From NCBI GenBank assembly GCA_033239005.1, contig BSQZ01000029.1, positions 421,001 through 485,000 on the forward strand: a stretch of DNA of 64,000 nucleotides. The letters are read 5' to 3'. This document shows, one piece after another, positions 13,601 through 24,570 of this stretch (positions are counted from its first letter, which is position 1; each line of letters starts with the position of its first letter). Origin of the DNA: Lamellibrachia satsuma. Taxonomy: Eukaryota; Annelida; Polychaeta; Sabellida; Siboglinidae. The notes under the pieces are model-generated. The model worked only from the letters and a program-made list of their open reading frames with translations, was not told the origin of the DNA and made no database searches. A program made the position numbers and the translations under genes.

Positions 13601-16600
13601 TTACTTTCTGATTTTACATTGATGTCAAAATGTATTTGATTATGGTCACTATTACCCAATGGTTCAAATATTGTTACATTGTCCACTAATTCTTTTTGTG
13701 ATGACAAAACTATATGTAATAAATTTTCTCCCCTGGTTGGTTCTAGTACGTGCTGAGTAAGAAAGCTATCCTGGATTAAACATAGAAATTGTTGCTCCTC
13801 AATCCCTGTGCTCTCTAGGGAATTCCATTGTATGTGTCCATGGTTAAAATCTCCCATTATGATACATTCCCCTTTACTAACTTCCTTTATAGCGTTTTTT
13901 ATTTTTGTGTTGTCCTTTTCGTTTATGTTTGGACTTCGGTAAACTAATCCAATAGTTAATTTTGAATTTCCTGAAATAATTTTGCACCAAACAGCTTCAT
14001 CACAATCTGCTTCCCTTTCTAGTTTTATTTCATAAGCCTGAATAGATTCTTTAACATATAAAATAACTCCCCCGCCCCTTCTTCCTATTCGATCTTTCCT
14101 AAACATTACGTATCCTGTCAGTCCTAATTCAGCATCTGTTATATCTATGTTGGCCCATGATTCAGTTATACCAATTATGTGAGGGTCAATATCTTCTACC
14201 ATAATGTTTAATTAGTTTTTCTTATTTACTATGCTCCTTGCATTTAAACATACGCATCTATAACTTTTTTCAGAGATGTTTTTCGGATGATTTGATATTG
14301 GTTTATCTGTGCTAGTGGCCTCTTGTTCTGCTTGAGACACCTCTAGGTAACCCCCCTGCACTTCTAGTTTAAAGAATGTTTACTTCCAAAAATATATGTC
14401 ATTGTACCCAAGTCACTATCTACTGCTGCTGAAAGTTTGTCCGCGAATACTGCCGCCCCCTTTCCACTTAAATGAAGCCCATCCTTCATGTACATATCAG
14501 CCTTCCCAACAAAACTTCCCCATAAATCAACCTTCCTCTTCCCTACATAGCTTCTGGACTAACATGTTAATTGCCACCCCCCGGTGGTACATATCATATA
14601 GAGAAATACGGTAGACAACACTAGTTTTCATATATTCCATTTTGTCAATTATATTCTTGAAAGTAATCATGATTATAATAATAAATCACGATAACAACCA
14701 AAAGTACTTGAAATCAATTACACTAATGTTGTAAGTAATCATACTCATAATTTTTCCATAGTAATCATAAATTGTAATCAAAATGAATTGCATTAGTGAA
14801 CTGTAATCGCCCCAACTTTGAGGAAAACCTGCCTTCAACTCATGCCCAGTGTCCGAGTGTGTGCTGACCACAGCCACTGTGTCTGAGAGACTGCTGTGGA
14901 GTTGAGGAGGCGACCCTGTTGTCAACCCCTGACAACTGTCTCCCGTCGCATCGCCCTGGACTTCAAACAACTGGGCTCCATCCGCGTTGAGGAAGTGGGC
15001 AGGCAGATAAACTGTTACACACAAGCACCATCAGGCTTATGTCTGACAAATCATAACATTATTAATGTTGTCATAATACAGGATGGACCAATGTTTCTTG
15101 CACATAAACGACAGTGTCTTCAAAGTGGCAATGAGGATCCTCAATTATTTAGCCCATCGATCGATCCAATCAGGTTTGTTGATGTTCAACTCTGTAGTGT
15201 GAGAATAGTTTATGTAATATGCAGAGTCGGTTTAATAAAAGGCTGCATACTTTTGCCTAAATCATAAAAAAATTAATTTGATCAAACTAAATCAACCAAC
15301 TTATGATTAATTTTGCCATTTTGTGTAAAACTTAGTCAGGACAGTCCCAGTAAAAATAATTTAATAATTTGTGCAATGATTTCATAACTAAAAAAAAATT
15401 GCACAAATAACATACCATGTTGTAGTGGATTGGTTAAATTTTTCATCAAATGATTCTGAAAGGAGACTAGCGAAAAAATATAAGTAATGTGCCACAATCT
15501 TACAAGCAGATAATTTCATTAGTTGTTAAGCATTATTTGACAACAAAAGTGTGGACTTCATAATCCACACACTACAACAAGTCTTAGACTCTTACCTGTG
15601 TTTTGTAAATCTAATGTGTTTGTTGCACCAGCAAGGGAGACTTGCCCGACTGTGATGGAATCACCAACAGAAAGAACCAGCCTACAAAATGGAACATGTT
15701 ATGATATTTACTCTATCAGATGTGTGTGTGTGTGTACCCTAACATATCTGTTAGAGCAAATGTTCTTTTCATAGGTTGGCACATACATAAGGGGAAAATG
15801 CAAATATATATATATATATATATATATGTGCCATAGATAGCTGTATGACTTTCACAAAATTCACAGTACTTATTGTAAAACTATTGTTCTGCCAGAAAGA
15901 TTGAATGTATCCAGTAATCAGAATGCATATGATCAGCAACAAAATGCACCATTTTAAGTTGGAGCAAATACATCCCACCTAATAAAAAATCATACTTTTT
16001 TACACAAAATATGTCATCATGTATTCATGGCCATTTGTCTTTGGTGACCACTCAGTATACATCGTTAGAAACCAAGTGTGCATCAAAATTTAACATTAGT
16101 CTCATGAATGGTGGAATAAAATAGGGTCATGAATGTTAAACCGACATCGATCCACAAAGTAGCTTCCAACAAAAGTTGTTCAATGTCAATGAATCAAAAC
16201 ATTTCCATTTACTGTCAGACTAACACAGACTTTTCATTAAAAAGAACATTTCAACAGTATTTGTTATATATTTTGACTCAATTCATTTGTCCTGTTGGAA
16301 CCAGGTCTATGTATTTAACCATACACTGGTAGCTACTTGTCCTGGACAAGCGTCACTGTCAACAGTATTAAACCCTGCAGTTAAGCAAGAAATCAGTGAC
16401 ACTGTAGGCAACGTCAATCGCCATAAAATGTTTTCTATCTGACTACTGCTGTTGTATAGGCGAATGACTCGCTCGACAAAAATGTATGCATTTTCATGAA
16501 AAGTTAAACCTTACAAAACTGCCATAAACAGAGCAGAGCAATAAACATATATCATATCTTTATGCATTGTTATATGTATATTACTAAAGTTACCTGACAA

Positions 16601-19600
16601 TAACAATGTAAAAGTGTGAAATTATTACATTTTTTTGTCAGAATGCATGTGTTTCTGACAAATAGCCGGATGTTGTTCAAAAATGAGAATATCGTAGGTC
16701 AATATAAGGTCATGCCAAGAATTGATGTCTGCTGGCCATAGAGTTACATCATTAATAATCCCCCTATAAACTACTAACTTGCTAAAGGGTGTTTTATTTA
16801 TGTCTGTGCTGCTGGCCCACTCTGGCCTGATTCTACAGGAACTGGCATTAGACCATGTGACCCAAAGGCAACATCACGTGCACAGTATGGCAGCTATTTA
16901 TGAAATCTTTTCTATGTGATCGATAAATATACTCATAAATAATTATTTGGAGCACATTTCTTCTGCTTCTTGATGCCTAAGTGTTGGTTGTATGTCACGG
17001 AATACACATGTGGAACGGTTAGTGCGTATCAGTTTTAAAACTTAAGTTATTAGTAACCATTTGGCTACGGAAAGCCAAAATCTGCGTGTATGCTTTTGAC
17101 GGACAGGATTTCCTCCCCTAGCTCAATAGTGGGGCGAACAATTCTGCCTAGTGACACTGATGTCTTGCTTGACTTTCAAAAACTGACTAATTCCATAATT
17201 TAAGTAGGATAATTTATTGGGTAGAAATTGAGACAGTAGGTTAAGGCCTAACATCGGATACAATATACACCCATCAGTAGTCGGGTACCATCTGAGGGGC
17301 CACTCCACTGTCTGGCACTGTCACTGTCATTGACTGTCAAGATACACTTACATTTACAAACTATGAGCATTTGTAAGGCTAGAGATAAGCCTTTTATAGT
17401 TTGCCAATATCTTAACCCAGTTTTTATCTATTCCGTTTTTAAAAATGTTAGTAGAGAGTGCAAATATAATATCGTTGGACAAGGAATTCCATACATCCAC
17501 CACCCTTTGACTGAAAAATCAGCATCTCCATAGCTTCAAACATTGTTGTTTGTTTAATTTTTTACTGTGGCCTCTGATGTCATTTAGATTAATATTAAAA
17601 AACTGATCTGGGTCTATGTTCTCTTTCCCAGTTAACAATTTAAGTTTCAATTAAATCTCCTCGTAATCTCTGTTCTTCAAGTCTATAAAGTTTTAGTTGC
17701 GATAATCTTTCCTCGTATGTAAATTCCTATTACCAGTTTTGTTGCCCTGCGTTGTACTTTCTCATTAAAATATCTTTTGCATAATAAGGTGACAATGCCT
17801 GTATGCAGTATTCTAGATGTGGTCTAATATATGTATTATAAACAATGTTGAACGTTTCTCGGTCAATGTGAATAAATGCTCTCTTTACTGAACGCAAAAC
17901 CACCATAGCTTGTTGGATTGCTGCAACAACTTGTTTCTCCCATTTCAAATTATTTGAAATCCAGACACCTAGATCCTTCTCTTGAACTGTTTCTGCTAAA
18001 ATGATGTTATTATTTTCAGTCGTCATGGTGTACTCGAATTTTTTATTGTCTTTGCCTATGTGCATCCTTAACATTTACCAGTGTTGAAAGTTAGGCACCA
18101 TCTATCACTCCACTCACTTAAGGTATTTTTACTTTACAATTTACTATCTCTGGTATATCATTTACATAAATTAAAAAGAGAATAGGTCCCACTACTGATC
18201 CTTGAGGAACACCACTAATGACACCAAACCATTCAGAATATTCACTTCTTACCATAATTCGCATTTTTCTATCTGATAGAAAATCAGCTATCCATTCTAA
18301 AACTTTACCTCGTTTTTCCACAGGCAGATAGTTTCTGCAACAACCTCTTTTTCGGGACTTTGTCAAATGCTTTTTGAAAATCCAGCAAGATAACATCAAC
18401 ACTATCTCCCTGATCCACAAAGGCTTCACTTCAAGAGGAAACATCTTTCGATTCTTTTCCCAGTCAGAAACCCCTAGTTCATGTCCATAGTTGTACTAGT
18501 TACCAGTCCAGGCCATAATCCTTGTGTCTGTTTAATTAAGCCAGGAAGTCCAGTAAGCCCATAATGAAAGGGTCATTCATCAGTTAGCCATAAAATGCCT
18601 TTGTTGCTCTCACAAGTGACAGTGCTAAGTACTGCTAGCTGAGTCTTCTTCTGAAGAAGTTTGGTGACTCAAGTCAGACAGCCTGCACCAGTAATGTCTG
18701 ATGTCAATTTGTAGTGTGGTTAAAGTACAAAGGGGATATTGAGCCCTGGACATTGGCAGGTGCTAATCCACCCTCTCAGCAAACATTAGTTGTGGACTTG
18801 TGGTCACTGCCAGCCACAACATGCCTAACAGTGTATCATATATATCATATATATTTAATGGTTATATTTCTTTTCTCTTGTTATGTTGTGCTATAAAATT
18901 TATTAAATAAATTTTTGAAAAGTATTTTCAATTTAAAAACATTTAACCCATATTTGAATGCACACCCTGAACATTTTGCATTTGAATGCAAATTGCACCT
19001 TTGAAATGAATGCAAACCCCAGTTTGGGTCCATACATAAGTAGTTTTTTTGCAGTTTTCCTCATAAAAAAGTCTGATCAACTGCCGTTTTCCCAGTCAAC
19101 TCTTCCTAAATTATATAAATTCATTCACAACGTTCATTTTTTAAAATACGTTATTATTACTATACAGAGTTACTATAATATCGTACAAGATGTCACCTTT
19201 GAGCAATGTACTTGTACTCGTAAAAATGTACTTGGCCACAGGTCTGCTACCAGTTTTTTATATCTTTTCCTAAGTTGTACCTGTTTCCCTACTGATGTAC
19301 AGACTCTCTTAGTTTGCCTGGGGGCTTTACGGTTTGGCTTCTTCCTTTCCCTTAATGGCACATTTTTTTCACTTCCTCTTCAATTTTCAACTATCAACTA
19401 TAAAATATTTCCATCTCACATTTACTCCTTTTGTTTCCATTTCATCTCCCACTTAATATTATGAAAGGCTGCATTTATAGCTGCCATATTCACTTTCCAG
19501 TAATCGCATCTGTTCCCACCATATACTCTTATATCTATAGCCAAATATGTAATGAACGTCCACACCAATCCAACAGGATCCCAGTGGAGCATTAGATTTT

Positions 19601-21013
19601 AGGTTCTCAATAATATAATCCTCATTTGTGAAAATTAAATCTAACATGGTTCATTTCCTTCCCTAAATCTTGTGTTAAAATTAACATGTTGTTTCAGGAA
19701 TAAGTTCTGTGTTACATCAAAAAAAATTAGCAGGAAGTGAGTTATCACCAGCTTTCAACAGGTCTTCCAGTTAATTTCAGGGAAATTGAAGTCCCCAAAA
19801 ATCAGTAGGTGAGATATACCGTGTTTCTCGACTGCTTCGTTCATTAAACTAATAAGCAACTTGGTATTTTGTTCAGTTGAACCTTATATATGCATCCTAC
19901 TAATGGTTTGTCCCTATTATTTAGTGTGATTATACTCCATACGGATGACTCAAAATCCGTGTTGTTTAGTTCTGTACATGGTGCTGACTGTAACAGTGTA
20001 AGCCATTCTCAATATAGAGAATGACCCCTCTTCTAAGATCATCTCTGTATGGGTAAAACCTTCCAGATTAATATCACCTTCACTTTTACCTTCACTACAG
20101 AATTCTGTAATGCCAATAACTTTAGGCTTCAGTACTGTTACCACCTCTCTAAATTCATCCATTTTATTATTTAAACTTTGTGCATTTGCATAGTAACAAT
20201 GAAATAAATACTCTTTTGTGTCCAGAATTGGAATACAATGTGCTTTGTTTGTGCTAGTGCTTTCTTTTTGTTCGTTTTACTGAGTGCTTAGAACTTCTCC
20301 CCATTTGGGGTAACAGCACGCGACTGTAGCTTTTCTTGTCATTCTTTTTCCCAGCTGTTGCTACGGCTCCCTTTTCTCTAGTTGTTGTTGTTTGAGTTTG
20401 TGCTCCTGTCTCCTTCTCTTTCCGAGTCTGATTTGCTTTCTCGTGGACACCCCTCATGTCATTTTGTCCCTTAGTTCCATCCCTGCGCTTCACTATTTTC
20501 CCATCTCTAATCACAAGATCTGTCTGAACCCTTTTTTCCTCTCTCTCTCAGTTCCTTTTGTAACTCTCTTACAAGACTCAACTCTCAGATTCAAGTCAAG
20601 ACGAGAACGGCAAGAGAACGGAATAATTATAATTCGGCCAGCACCATCAATCCGATTTAAATACGGCGATCGAACTACCAAACTATCTTACGCATACAAC
20701 CAGAAGTATAATTTTAAGTTTGAACTAGTCTGTGTGTCGATTTAGTCTCACTTTAAAGCCAATTAACGCGCTATGAAGCATGTAATATCGCTCACCCCTG
20801 CGACGTCTCTACGCCGATGACACCGGAGTCGCCGATCAAACCAGCGGTTGTAACAGCATCTACCTCGAATTTGATTCCCTCCGACGAATAGTCAGTTTTG
20901 TCACCATCGCTGGTAAGTGAGCTTAGATTAAATATGGGACCATTAAGAGATAGGGTAGAATTTGAAGTAGTAATCGAAGTTGTGAGAACTTCGCTTGGTT
21001 CTCCGTCCATCAT
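4652..21013 (-). CDS. HMG20A: HMG20A/HMG20B-like HMG-box protein with U1-type zinc finger (12 exons)
   Basis: I read coding exons on the minus strand at 20796-21013, 15596-15681, 14840-15011, 10077-10160, 9538-9661, 9094-9205, 8814-8872, 7370-7472, 6236-6427, a microexon at 6123-6134, 5467-5558 and 4652-4762. Reading phases agree at each join and total 455 codons with the stop. HMG20 proteins are chromatin factors linked to LSD1-CoREST complexes. The middle shows GGWPKGRKRKK followed by an HMG box (about residues 180-260), as in HMG20A/B. Residues 286-319 contain Cys292, Cys295, His308 and His314 in a C-x2-C-x12-H-x5-H U1/matrin finger. The last exons form a coiled coil resembling the HMG20 C-terminus. 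The first ATG used is at 21013, followed directly by a second; an upstream ATG at 21035 is out of frame. Weakest points are the exon 3 donor and the microexon. Confidence 0.88.
6640..6885 (-). repeat. tRNA-derived SINE, second family
   Basis: On the minus strand the head reads GGGGCAGGTAGCTGGGCGG (A-box-like) and then TTGTTCAAGTCC (B-box-like), about a tRNA length apart. A short body follows, with CTGTGTCTTTCAGAAG. It sits in an intron of the HMG20-like gene. Confidence 0.6.
7590..7830 (-). repeat. Degenerate SINE copy
   Basis: The body shares GCAATGTGG...AAACTGCCAA...GCAGCAAGATGA with the SINE at 3835-4150, but the tRNA head is worn. It is intronic in the HMG20-like gene. Confidence 0.5.
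7943..8594. repeat. 93-bp tandem satellite, seven copies, in-frame
   Basis: A 93-bp unit repeats seven times. Because 93 is 31 codons, the plus strand stays open for almost 200 codons. Two unit types differ at AGTATCACAACA versus AATATCACTACA and occur as A-B-A-B-A-A-B. Each unit carries GGAGGGTAAGT, a good donor-like sequence on the plus strand. The array lies between exons 7 and 8 of the minus-strand HMG20-like gene, so the open frame is probably incidental. Confidence 0.95.
9676..9846. mobile_element. MITE with GGAACCTC terminal inverted repeats
   Basis: The left end reads CAGTGGAACCTCGCTTTA and the right end is its inverted counterpart (TAGAGAGGTTCCATTTT). GGTCACCTC motifs repeat inside. 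The ends resemble pogo/Tigger-like non-autonomous elements. The element abuts the acceptor of HMG20-like exon 5. Confidence 0.65.
10650..10765. repeat. 35-bp tandem repeat, about three copies
   Basis: AAGTAATC recurs at 10682, 10717 and 10752 within units ending AATTGTGGACAA. It lies in an intron of the HMG20-like gene. Confidence 0.8.
11485..14202 (-). CDS. CR1-type ORF2 protein: endonuclease plus reverse transcriptase
   Basis: The open frame has 905 codons. The apurinic-type endonuclease shows GITESW (residues 11-16), VYRSPN (88-92), MGDFN (116-120) and SDH (185-187). The reverse transcriptase shows YLDFLKAFD with aspartates 550 and 556, SGVPQG (605-610) and FADD (636-639), all catalytic positions present. 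The C-terminal part has the CR1/jockey HLEYCIQAW region. The frame really begins further upstream: CVCLNARSIVNKK, the usual endonuclease start, is in the same frame but separated by one TAA at 14212-14214. The listed methionine is therefore only the first ATG after that stop. The enzyme would nick target DNA and reverse-transcribe its RNA, but as it stands the copy lacks its N-terminus. Confidence 0.92.
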   Translation of the reverse strand: MVEDIDPHIIGITESWANIDITDAELGLTGYVMFRKDRIGRRGGGVILYVKESIQAYEIKLEREADCDEAVWCKIISGNSKLTIGLVYRSPNINEKDNTKIKNAIKEVSKGECIIMGDFNHGHIQWNSLESTGIEEQQFLCLIQDSFLTQHVLEPTRGENLLHIVLSSQKELVDNVTIFEPLGNSDHNQIHFDINVKSESKNKKTYKRNFHKGNYKDMRKYLAKLDWNNMLMNKTAIECWNILKYEIESIIDKFVPFQKQGKWCRKKHLSKEAISKIMLKQTMWRVYRRTRKEEDYAKYNEALNAATTEIRQSKRSYEQKLACNIKNDSRSFYAYVRSKQNVQDKVGLLEDSAGNVISQAFLMAEDLNGYFSSVFTKEDISSLPVADAKFQGAKSYYLGPLVVTPELVAKKIKSMKDNKSPGVDGIPPKLLMETVEQISIPLARVFNLSLKEGVVPFEWKEANIIPLFKKGSRNKSENYRPMSLTSVICKLLERLIKDHMVDFFVKHKLLNSSQHGFLKARSCLTNMLCFLEEITKWIDVGSPVDIIYLDFLKAFDTVPHQRLLLKLKAHGIGDSITNWIEQWLTDRRQRVLVDGEVSNWKSVLSGVPQGPVLGPILFLIYINDLDDSITSNILKFADDTKLFRKVNTDGDKQHLQNDGLDRLVKWSEKWQMLFNFGKCKCLHTGHGNLNVNYKMGDTVLGTTIKEKDLGVTISTYMKVSEQCGIAASKGNQILGLIRRNITYKGKKLIIPLCKAIVRPHLEYCIQAWRPYRKKNIDTLERIQKRATKMILELRNLSYEERLKECGLTTLETRRLRGDQIEVFKILNGYENIDKNMFFSLKKDSRTRGHEVKLVKDQCRLDIRKHSFSQRTINEWNKLSTDCVTASSVNIFKNKVDTYLRRAGYK
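14390..14620 (-). pseudogene. CR1 esterase-like segment upstream of ORF2
   Basis: The minus strand reads KVDLWGSFVGKADMYMKDG, then LHLSGKGAAVFADKL. This matches the C-terminal block of the SGNH/esterase-like domain found in CR1 elements (D-G-x-H-L-x-x-x-G motif). A stop separates it from the endonuclease and upstream parts are missing. Confidence 0.7.
15690..17430. other. Intron of HMG20-like gene, no further gene seen
   Basis: AT-rich intronic DNA with a short TA tract at 15806-15830. Short open frames here have no recognisable domain. Confidence 0.5.
17440..20600 (-). pseudogene. Decayed CR1/jockey-like LINE
   Basis: Order on the minus strand is a basic, coiled leader (20254-20590), endonuclease start with MDEFREVVTVLKPKVIGIT (20162 downward), an SGNH-less linker with TKRVCTSVGKQVQLRKRYK (about 19361-19173), the RT motif SGVPQGSVVGPILFLIYVND (about 18200), and a C-terminus with IRPHLEYCIQ (about 17830). 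Several frameshifts and a missing FADD region show that it is dead. It is clearly different in sequence from the LINE at 11.4-14.6 kb and lies in the first intron of the HMG20-like gene. Confidence 0.82.
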
Positions 21014-21248
21014 TGCTACGTACAACTGCTGCCATCTTGCGAATAATACCGAACCAACACCGGACTACGCCCTGTCTTAGAAATGTGTAGTTCCGGGTAA
21101 CGTAACAAATAATTTTACGTATAAATACTTGAATAAATGGAAATAAAAAAATTAACTATGTAATTATAAAATATATATCTTGCCTAAATTAAGATTTTCA
21201 TTTGAACATTTTATGAAAGTTTAAATATTTGCAATGATTTGTCGTGAA

Positions 21249-21321
21249 GTTTCCGTAGTGTAGTGGTTATCACGTTCGCCTAACACGCGAAAGGTCCTGG
21301 GTTCGAAACCCAGCGGAAACA
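21249..21321 (+). tRNA. tRNA-Val (anticodon AAC)
   Basis: The 73-nt sequence folds as a standard cloverleaf: acceptor GTTTCCG paired with CGGAAAC, D-arm with TAGTGGTTA, anticodon stem TTCGC/GCGAA enclosing CTAACAC with anticodon AAC at 21282-21284, and a T-arm GGGTTCGAAACCC. The internal A and B promoter boxes are intact and a T6 pol III terminator follows at 21331-21336. There is no intron. Confidence 0.97.
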
Positions 21322-21479
21322 ATTCGTATATTTTTTCCCCCTAGTACTTCGTATTATTATTTTTAATCACACTAGCAAAAGTACTTATCCTCCGGACGGT
21401 AGTTAGTACATGAATTGGTAGTTAGTAAGTGACCGTCATAATATTTAACAAAAACGTTATCACTGAAATAATCATCTAT

Positions 21480-21936
21480 AGGGCACGGACCACAGTCACT
21501 TTTCCCATAGACGACCATTATAACATTCTTGCGCCTACATTGAAAATTTATCCTACAATTTTTTTTTTAAATTCACAGAAAATGACAGACCCACTAAGAC
21601 ACCTGGTGTGCGAAATTCGTGAAAATTACATACCTCCTTTTCGCACAAATTGCTTCAAAGCATGAGGCCCGTGCATTTCTGCCATGAAATTCCCTGGTTT
21701 CTCAAATATGAGTACATCCTGCCTAACAGCCACTGTGTCATTATGCAGCTGGTATACATACTGACAAATGGCATAATTTCAAAGCTTAGATGCTACTGTG
21801 CACAAAAACATCACTTCTACTCACTCATACACACAATTTCTGCTCTCACAAATAAACCCTATCTGCACAATGAATTTTTCCTTGGGACTCTTTATGTATG
21901 TAATGGCGGATGGATTCTGACTGTGGTCCGTGCCCT
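21480..21936. mobile_element. 457-bp MITE with perfect 19-bp inverted ends
   Basis: The left end AGGGCACGGACCACAGTCA (21480-21498) is the exact reverse complement of 21918-21936. A second, inverted copy of the whole element is present at 51566-51996. Neither copy encodes a transposase. Confidence 0.9.
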
Positions 21937-22139
21937 TAGACCTTGGTACGTACGTACTGCTGGGTCCGCCTTTCTGCCCGTTGATGGTGGTTTCCTCCGT
22001 GCAATCCGCCGAGTCCACTTTTTATATGCTTAGGTAGACAAGCCCTATCTCACCGAGGGTTTTAGACCCTTCGGCTACCCTCACCTGGTTTGGCCCGCCT
22101 GTCGAGGCGGTTTACAGGGGAGTGACCGCTGCGCATGCT

Positions 22140-23880
22140 ATAGCTTCTTAATTTGGAGCCACAGGTGAGAGCTGAGTGCCAAATGGGAACCAAAGATGGA
22201 CGAACTGCCCCCGGAGGAACACGACATGCCCCCCACCAGAGGTGCTACTCCTTCCTGAACACGCCATGCACCCCAGCACCAACTACACGTCAAAGTCTGG
22301 AACAGAAGAACCATTAGTCTACAGACCAGAAGGTGTACAGGGCAATATATACTGCTCCCCAGCTGCCTTACGCCTGTGAAACGTGGACAGTGTATCAACG
22401 TAACGCCAGGAAACTGAATCACTTCCACACAACCAGCCTCAGAAGACTCCTCAACATCAAGTGGCAGGACAAGATCCCCGCCACTGCGGTCCTTGCTCAG
22501 GCAGGCCTACCCAGCATCCACACCATCATGTTACAGTCTCAGTTACGAAGGGCAGGCCATGTAGCTCGCATGCCAGACCACCGGCTGCCGAAAAGACTCT
22601 TCTACGGTGAGCTACAAGAAGGTAGTGATCACAAGGAGGGCAAAAGAAAAGTTTCAAAGACAACATGAAGATCTCCGTGAAAGTGTTTGCCATCAACCCC
22701 AACACATGGGAACACGCATCTCAGGAACGTGCTGAGTGGCTCTCCTCCCTGTACAAAGGACCGTGCTGAGTGGCTCTCCTCCCTGTACAAAGGACCGGGC
22801 TGAGTGGCGCTCCTCCCTGTACAAAGGACCGTGCTGAGTGGCTCTCCTCCCTGTACAAAGGACCGTGCTGAGTGGCTCTCCTCCCTGTACAAAGGACCGG
22901 GCTGAGTGGCGCTCCTCCCTGTACAAAGGACCGGGCTGAGTGGCGCTCCTCCCTGTACAAAGGACCGTGCTGAGTGTCTCTCCTCCCTGTACAAAGGACC
23001 GGGCTGAGTGGCGCTCCTCCCTGTACAAAGGACCGGGCTGAGTGGCGCTCCTCCCTGTACAAAGGGCCGTGCTGAGTGGCGCTCCTCCCTGTACAAAGGA
23101 CCGTGCTGAGTGGCGCTCCTCCCTGTACAAAGGACCGTGCTGAGTGGCGCTCCTCCCTGTACAAGGACCGTGTTGAGTGGTGCTCCTCCCTGTACAAAGA
23201 CCGTGTTGAATGGTGCTCCTCCCTGTACAAAGGACCGTGCTGAGTGACGCTCCTCCCTGTACAAAGGACCGTGCTGAGTGGCGCTCCTCCCTGTACAAAG
23301 GACCGTGTTGAGTGGTGCTCCTGCCTGTACAAAGGACCGTGCTGAGTGGCGCTCCTCCCTGTACAAAGGACCGTGTTGAGTGGTGCTCCTCCCTGTACAA
23401 AGGACCGTGCTGAGTGGCGCTCCTCCCTGTACAAAGGACCGTGTTGAGTGGTGCTCCTCCCTGTACAAAGGACCGTGCTGAGTGGCGCTCCTCCCTGTAC
23501 AAAGGCGTTGCAACCTGTGAGGCAAACAGAACTGCTGCAGCAGAAAAACGGAAGCAAGCCAGAAAGTTAAGAGCCAGCGACCCCCGACAACACATGCGGC
23601 TGCCACCCCCCGTCCACACTGCCAGATAATCTTCCAGACGCAGATTGGCCTTTTCAGATTGGCCTGCGCACTCACAGATCAAACTAGCCCCTCAACTCCC
23701 GGATGGCTGAAGTGTTCCTCATCGCTTCGCCATGGAGGAAGGGATAATGGTGCTTGGTGCTACAAGTCAATGTCTTAAGATGTTTCCTACTACGAATGTG
23801 GACAGTTTCGACCGTTTGCCCTGGATGGTAGGCAAAGGATGCCCTAGTATTTAGACGTAAACGTCCGGTTCTGACCGAAC
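22140..23880 (+). pseudogene. LINE ORF2 C-terminus split by a 34-bp array
   Basis: Plus-strand translation around 22368-22620 reads CETWTVYQRNARKL, LNIKWQDKIPATAVL and QLRRAGHVARMPD, the standard C-terminal block of a non-LTR retrotransposon polymerase. It continues as MKISVKVFAINPNTWEHA up to RAEW. After the array (22726-23505) the same protein resumes with LYKGVATCEANRTAAAEKR and a worn C2H2-like tail near 23620. The catalytic domain is absent from the window. Confidence 0.85.
22726..23505. repeat. 34-bp minisatellite derived from LINE codons, about 23 copies
   Basis: The unit (GACCGTGCTGAGTGGC plus GCTCCTCCCTGTACAAAG) equals the LINE codons for RAEWRSSLYKG. The array begins and ends exactly within that peptide. 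As 34 is one more than 33, successive copies rotate through all frames, so three overlapping minus-strand frames of 278-348 codons appear open. They are not genes. Confidence 0.95.
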
Positions 23881-23894
23881 AACGCATACGTTGT

Positions 23895-23959
23895 CACAAG
23901 AGCACATGACTTTTATTCATTGCGGTCTTGACTAAACAGAATCGTCATGTGCTCTTGTG
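23895..23959. repeat. 16-bp perfect inverted repeat with 33-nt loop
   Basis: CACAAGAGCACATGAC at 23895-23910 is the exact reverse complement of 23944-23959. It could be the ends of a tiny foldback element or a hairpin-forming site. Confidence 0.75.
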
Positions 23960-23994
23960 TTCATGTGTTGAAAGAACATTTTCTACGCGAGTCT

Positions 23995-24062
23995 CACTGA
24001 CGCACGCACGCACACACGCACGCACACACACGTACACATACACATACACTCACACGTACAGA
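23995..24062. repeat. Mixed CA/CG microsatellite
   Basis: Interrupted CACG, CACA and ACAT short repeats. Confidence 0.8.
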
Positions 24063-24117
24063 CGTATGCATACATACGGGTTAGTATAAATGTTATAGTT
24101 AGACACTATTCATATTT

Positions 24118-24570
24118 ATTATGCCTTGGACTGATAGTCATCAGGGACAACGATTATTTGCTGAACCAAGCCATACCTATTGTGCCTTGGACTGATAGTC
24201 ATCAGGGACAACGATTATTTGCTGAACCAAGCCATACCTATTGTGCCTTGGACTGATAGTCATCAGGGACAACGAATATTTGCTGAACCAAGCCATACCT
24301 ATTGTGCCTTGGACTGATAGTCATCAGGGACAACGATTATTTGCTGAACCAAGCCATACCTATTGTGCCTTGGACTGATAGTCATCAGGGACAACGAATA
24401 TTTGCTGAACCAAGCCATACCTATTGTGCCTTGGACTGATAGTCATCAGGGACAACGATTATTTGCTGAACCAAGCCATACCTATTGTGCCTTGGACTGA
24501 TAGTCATCAGGGACAACGATTATTTGCTGAACCAAGCCATACATATTGTACCAAGCCATACCTATTGTAC
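24118..24570. repeat. 61-bp tandem satellite, about seven copies
   Basis: Units run from GTGCCTTGGACTGATAGTCA to ACCAAGCCATACCTATT with a 61-bp period. Copies differ mainly at GATTATTT versus GAATATTT. A short partial unit closes the array near 24550. Confidence 0.95.

Larger units (their letters stand above)
11390..14620 (-). mobile_element. CR1-type LINE, 5'-truncated, nearly intact ORF2
   Basis: This minus-strand element contains the tail of an esterase-like first region (about 14620-14390: ADMYMKDGLHLSGKGAAVFA), then endonuclease and reverse transcriptase, and a short 3' end around 11390-11484. Pieces related to its 3' end and middle occur at 45.8, 61.1 and 61.7 kb, and its RT region recurs at 56.0, 58.2 and 63.1 kb, so it belongs to a locally abundant family. 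It sits inside an intron of the HMG20-like gene in the same orientation. Confidence 0.9.

Noticed and set aside
22629..23682. Minus-strand open frames of 278-348 codons
   Set aside because: They are the 34-bp array read in rotating frames; the flanking real coding sequence is LINE on the plus strand.
24118..24570. Shared 61-bp period with the array at 49 kb
   Set aside because: The unit sequences are unrelated; equal length looks coincidental.
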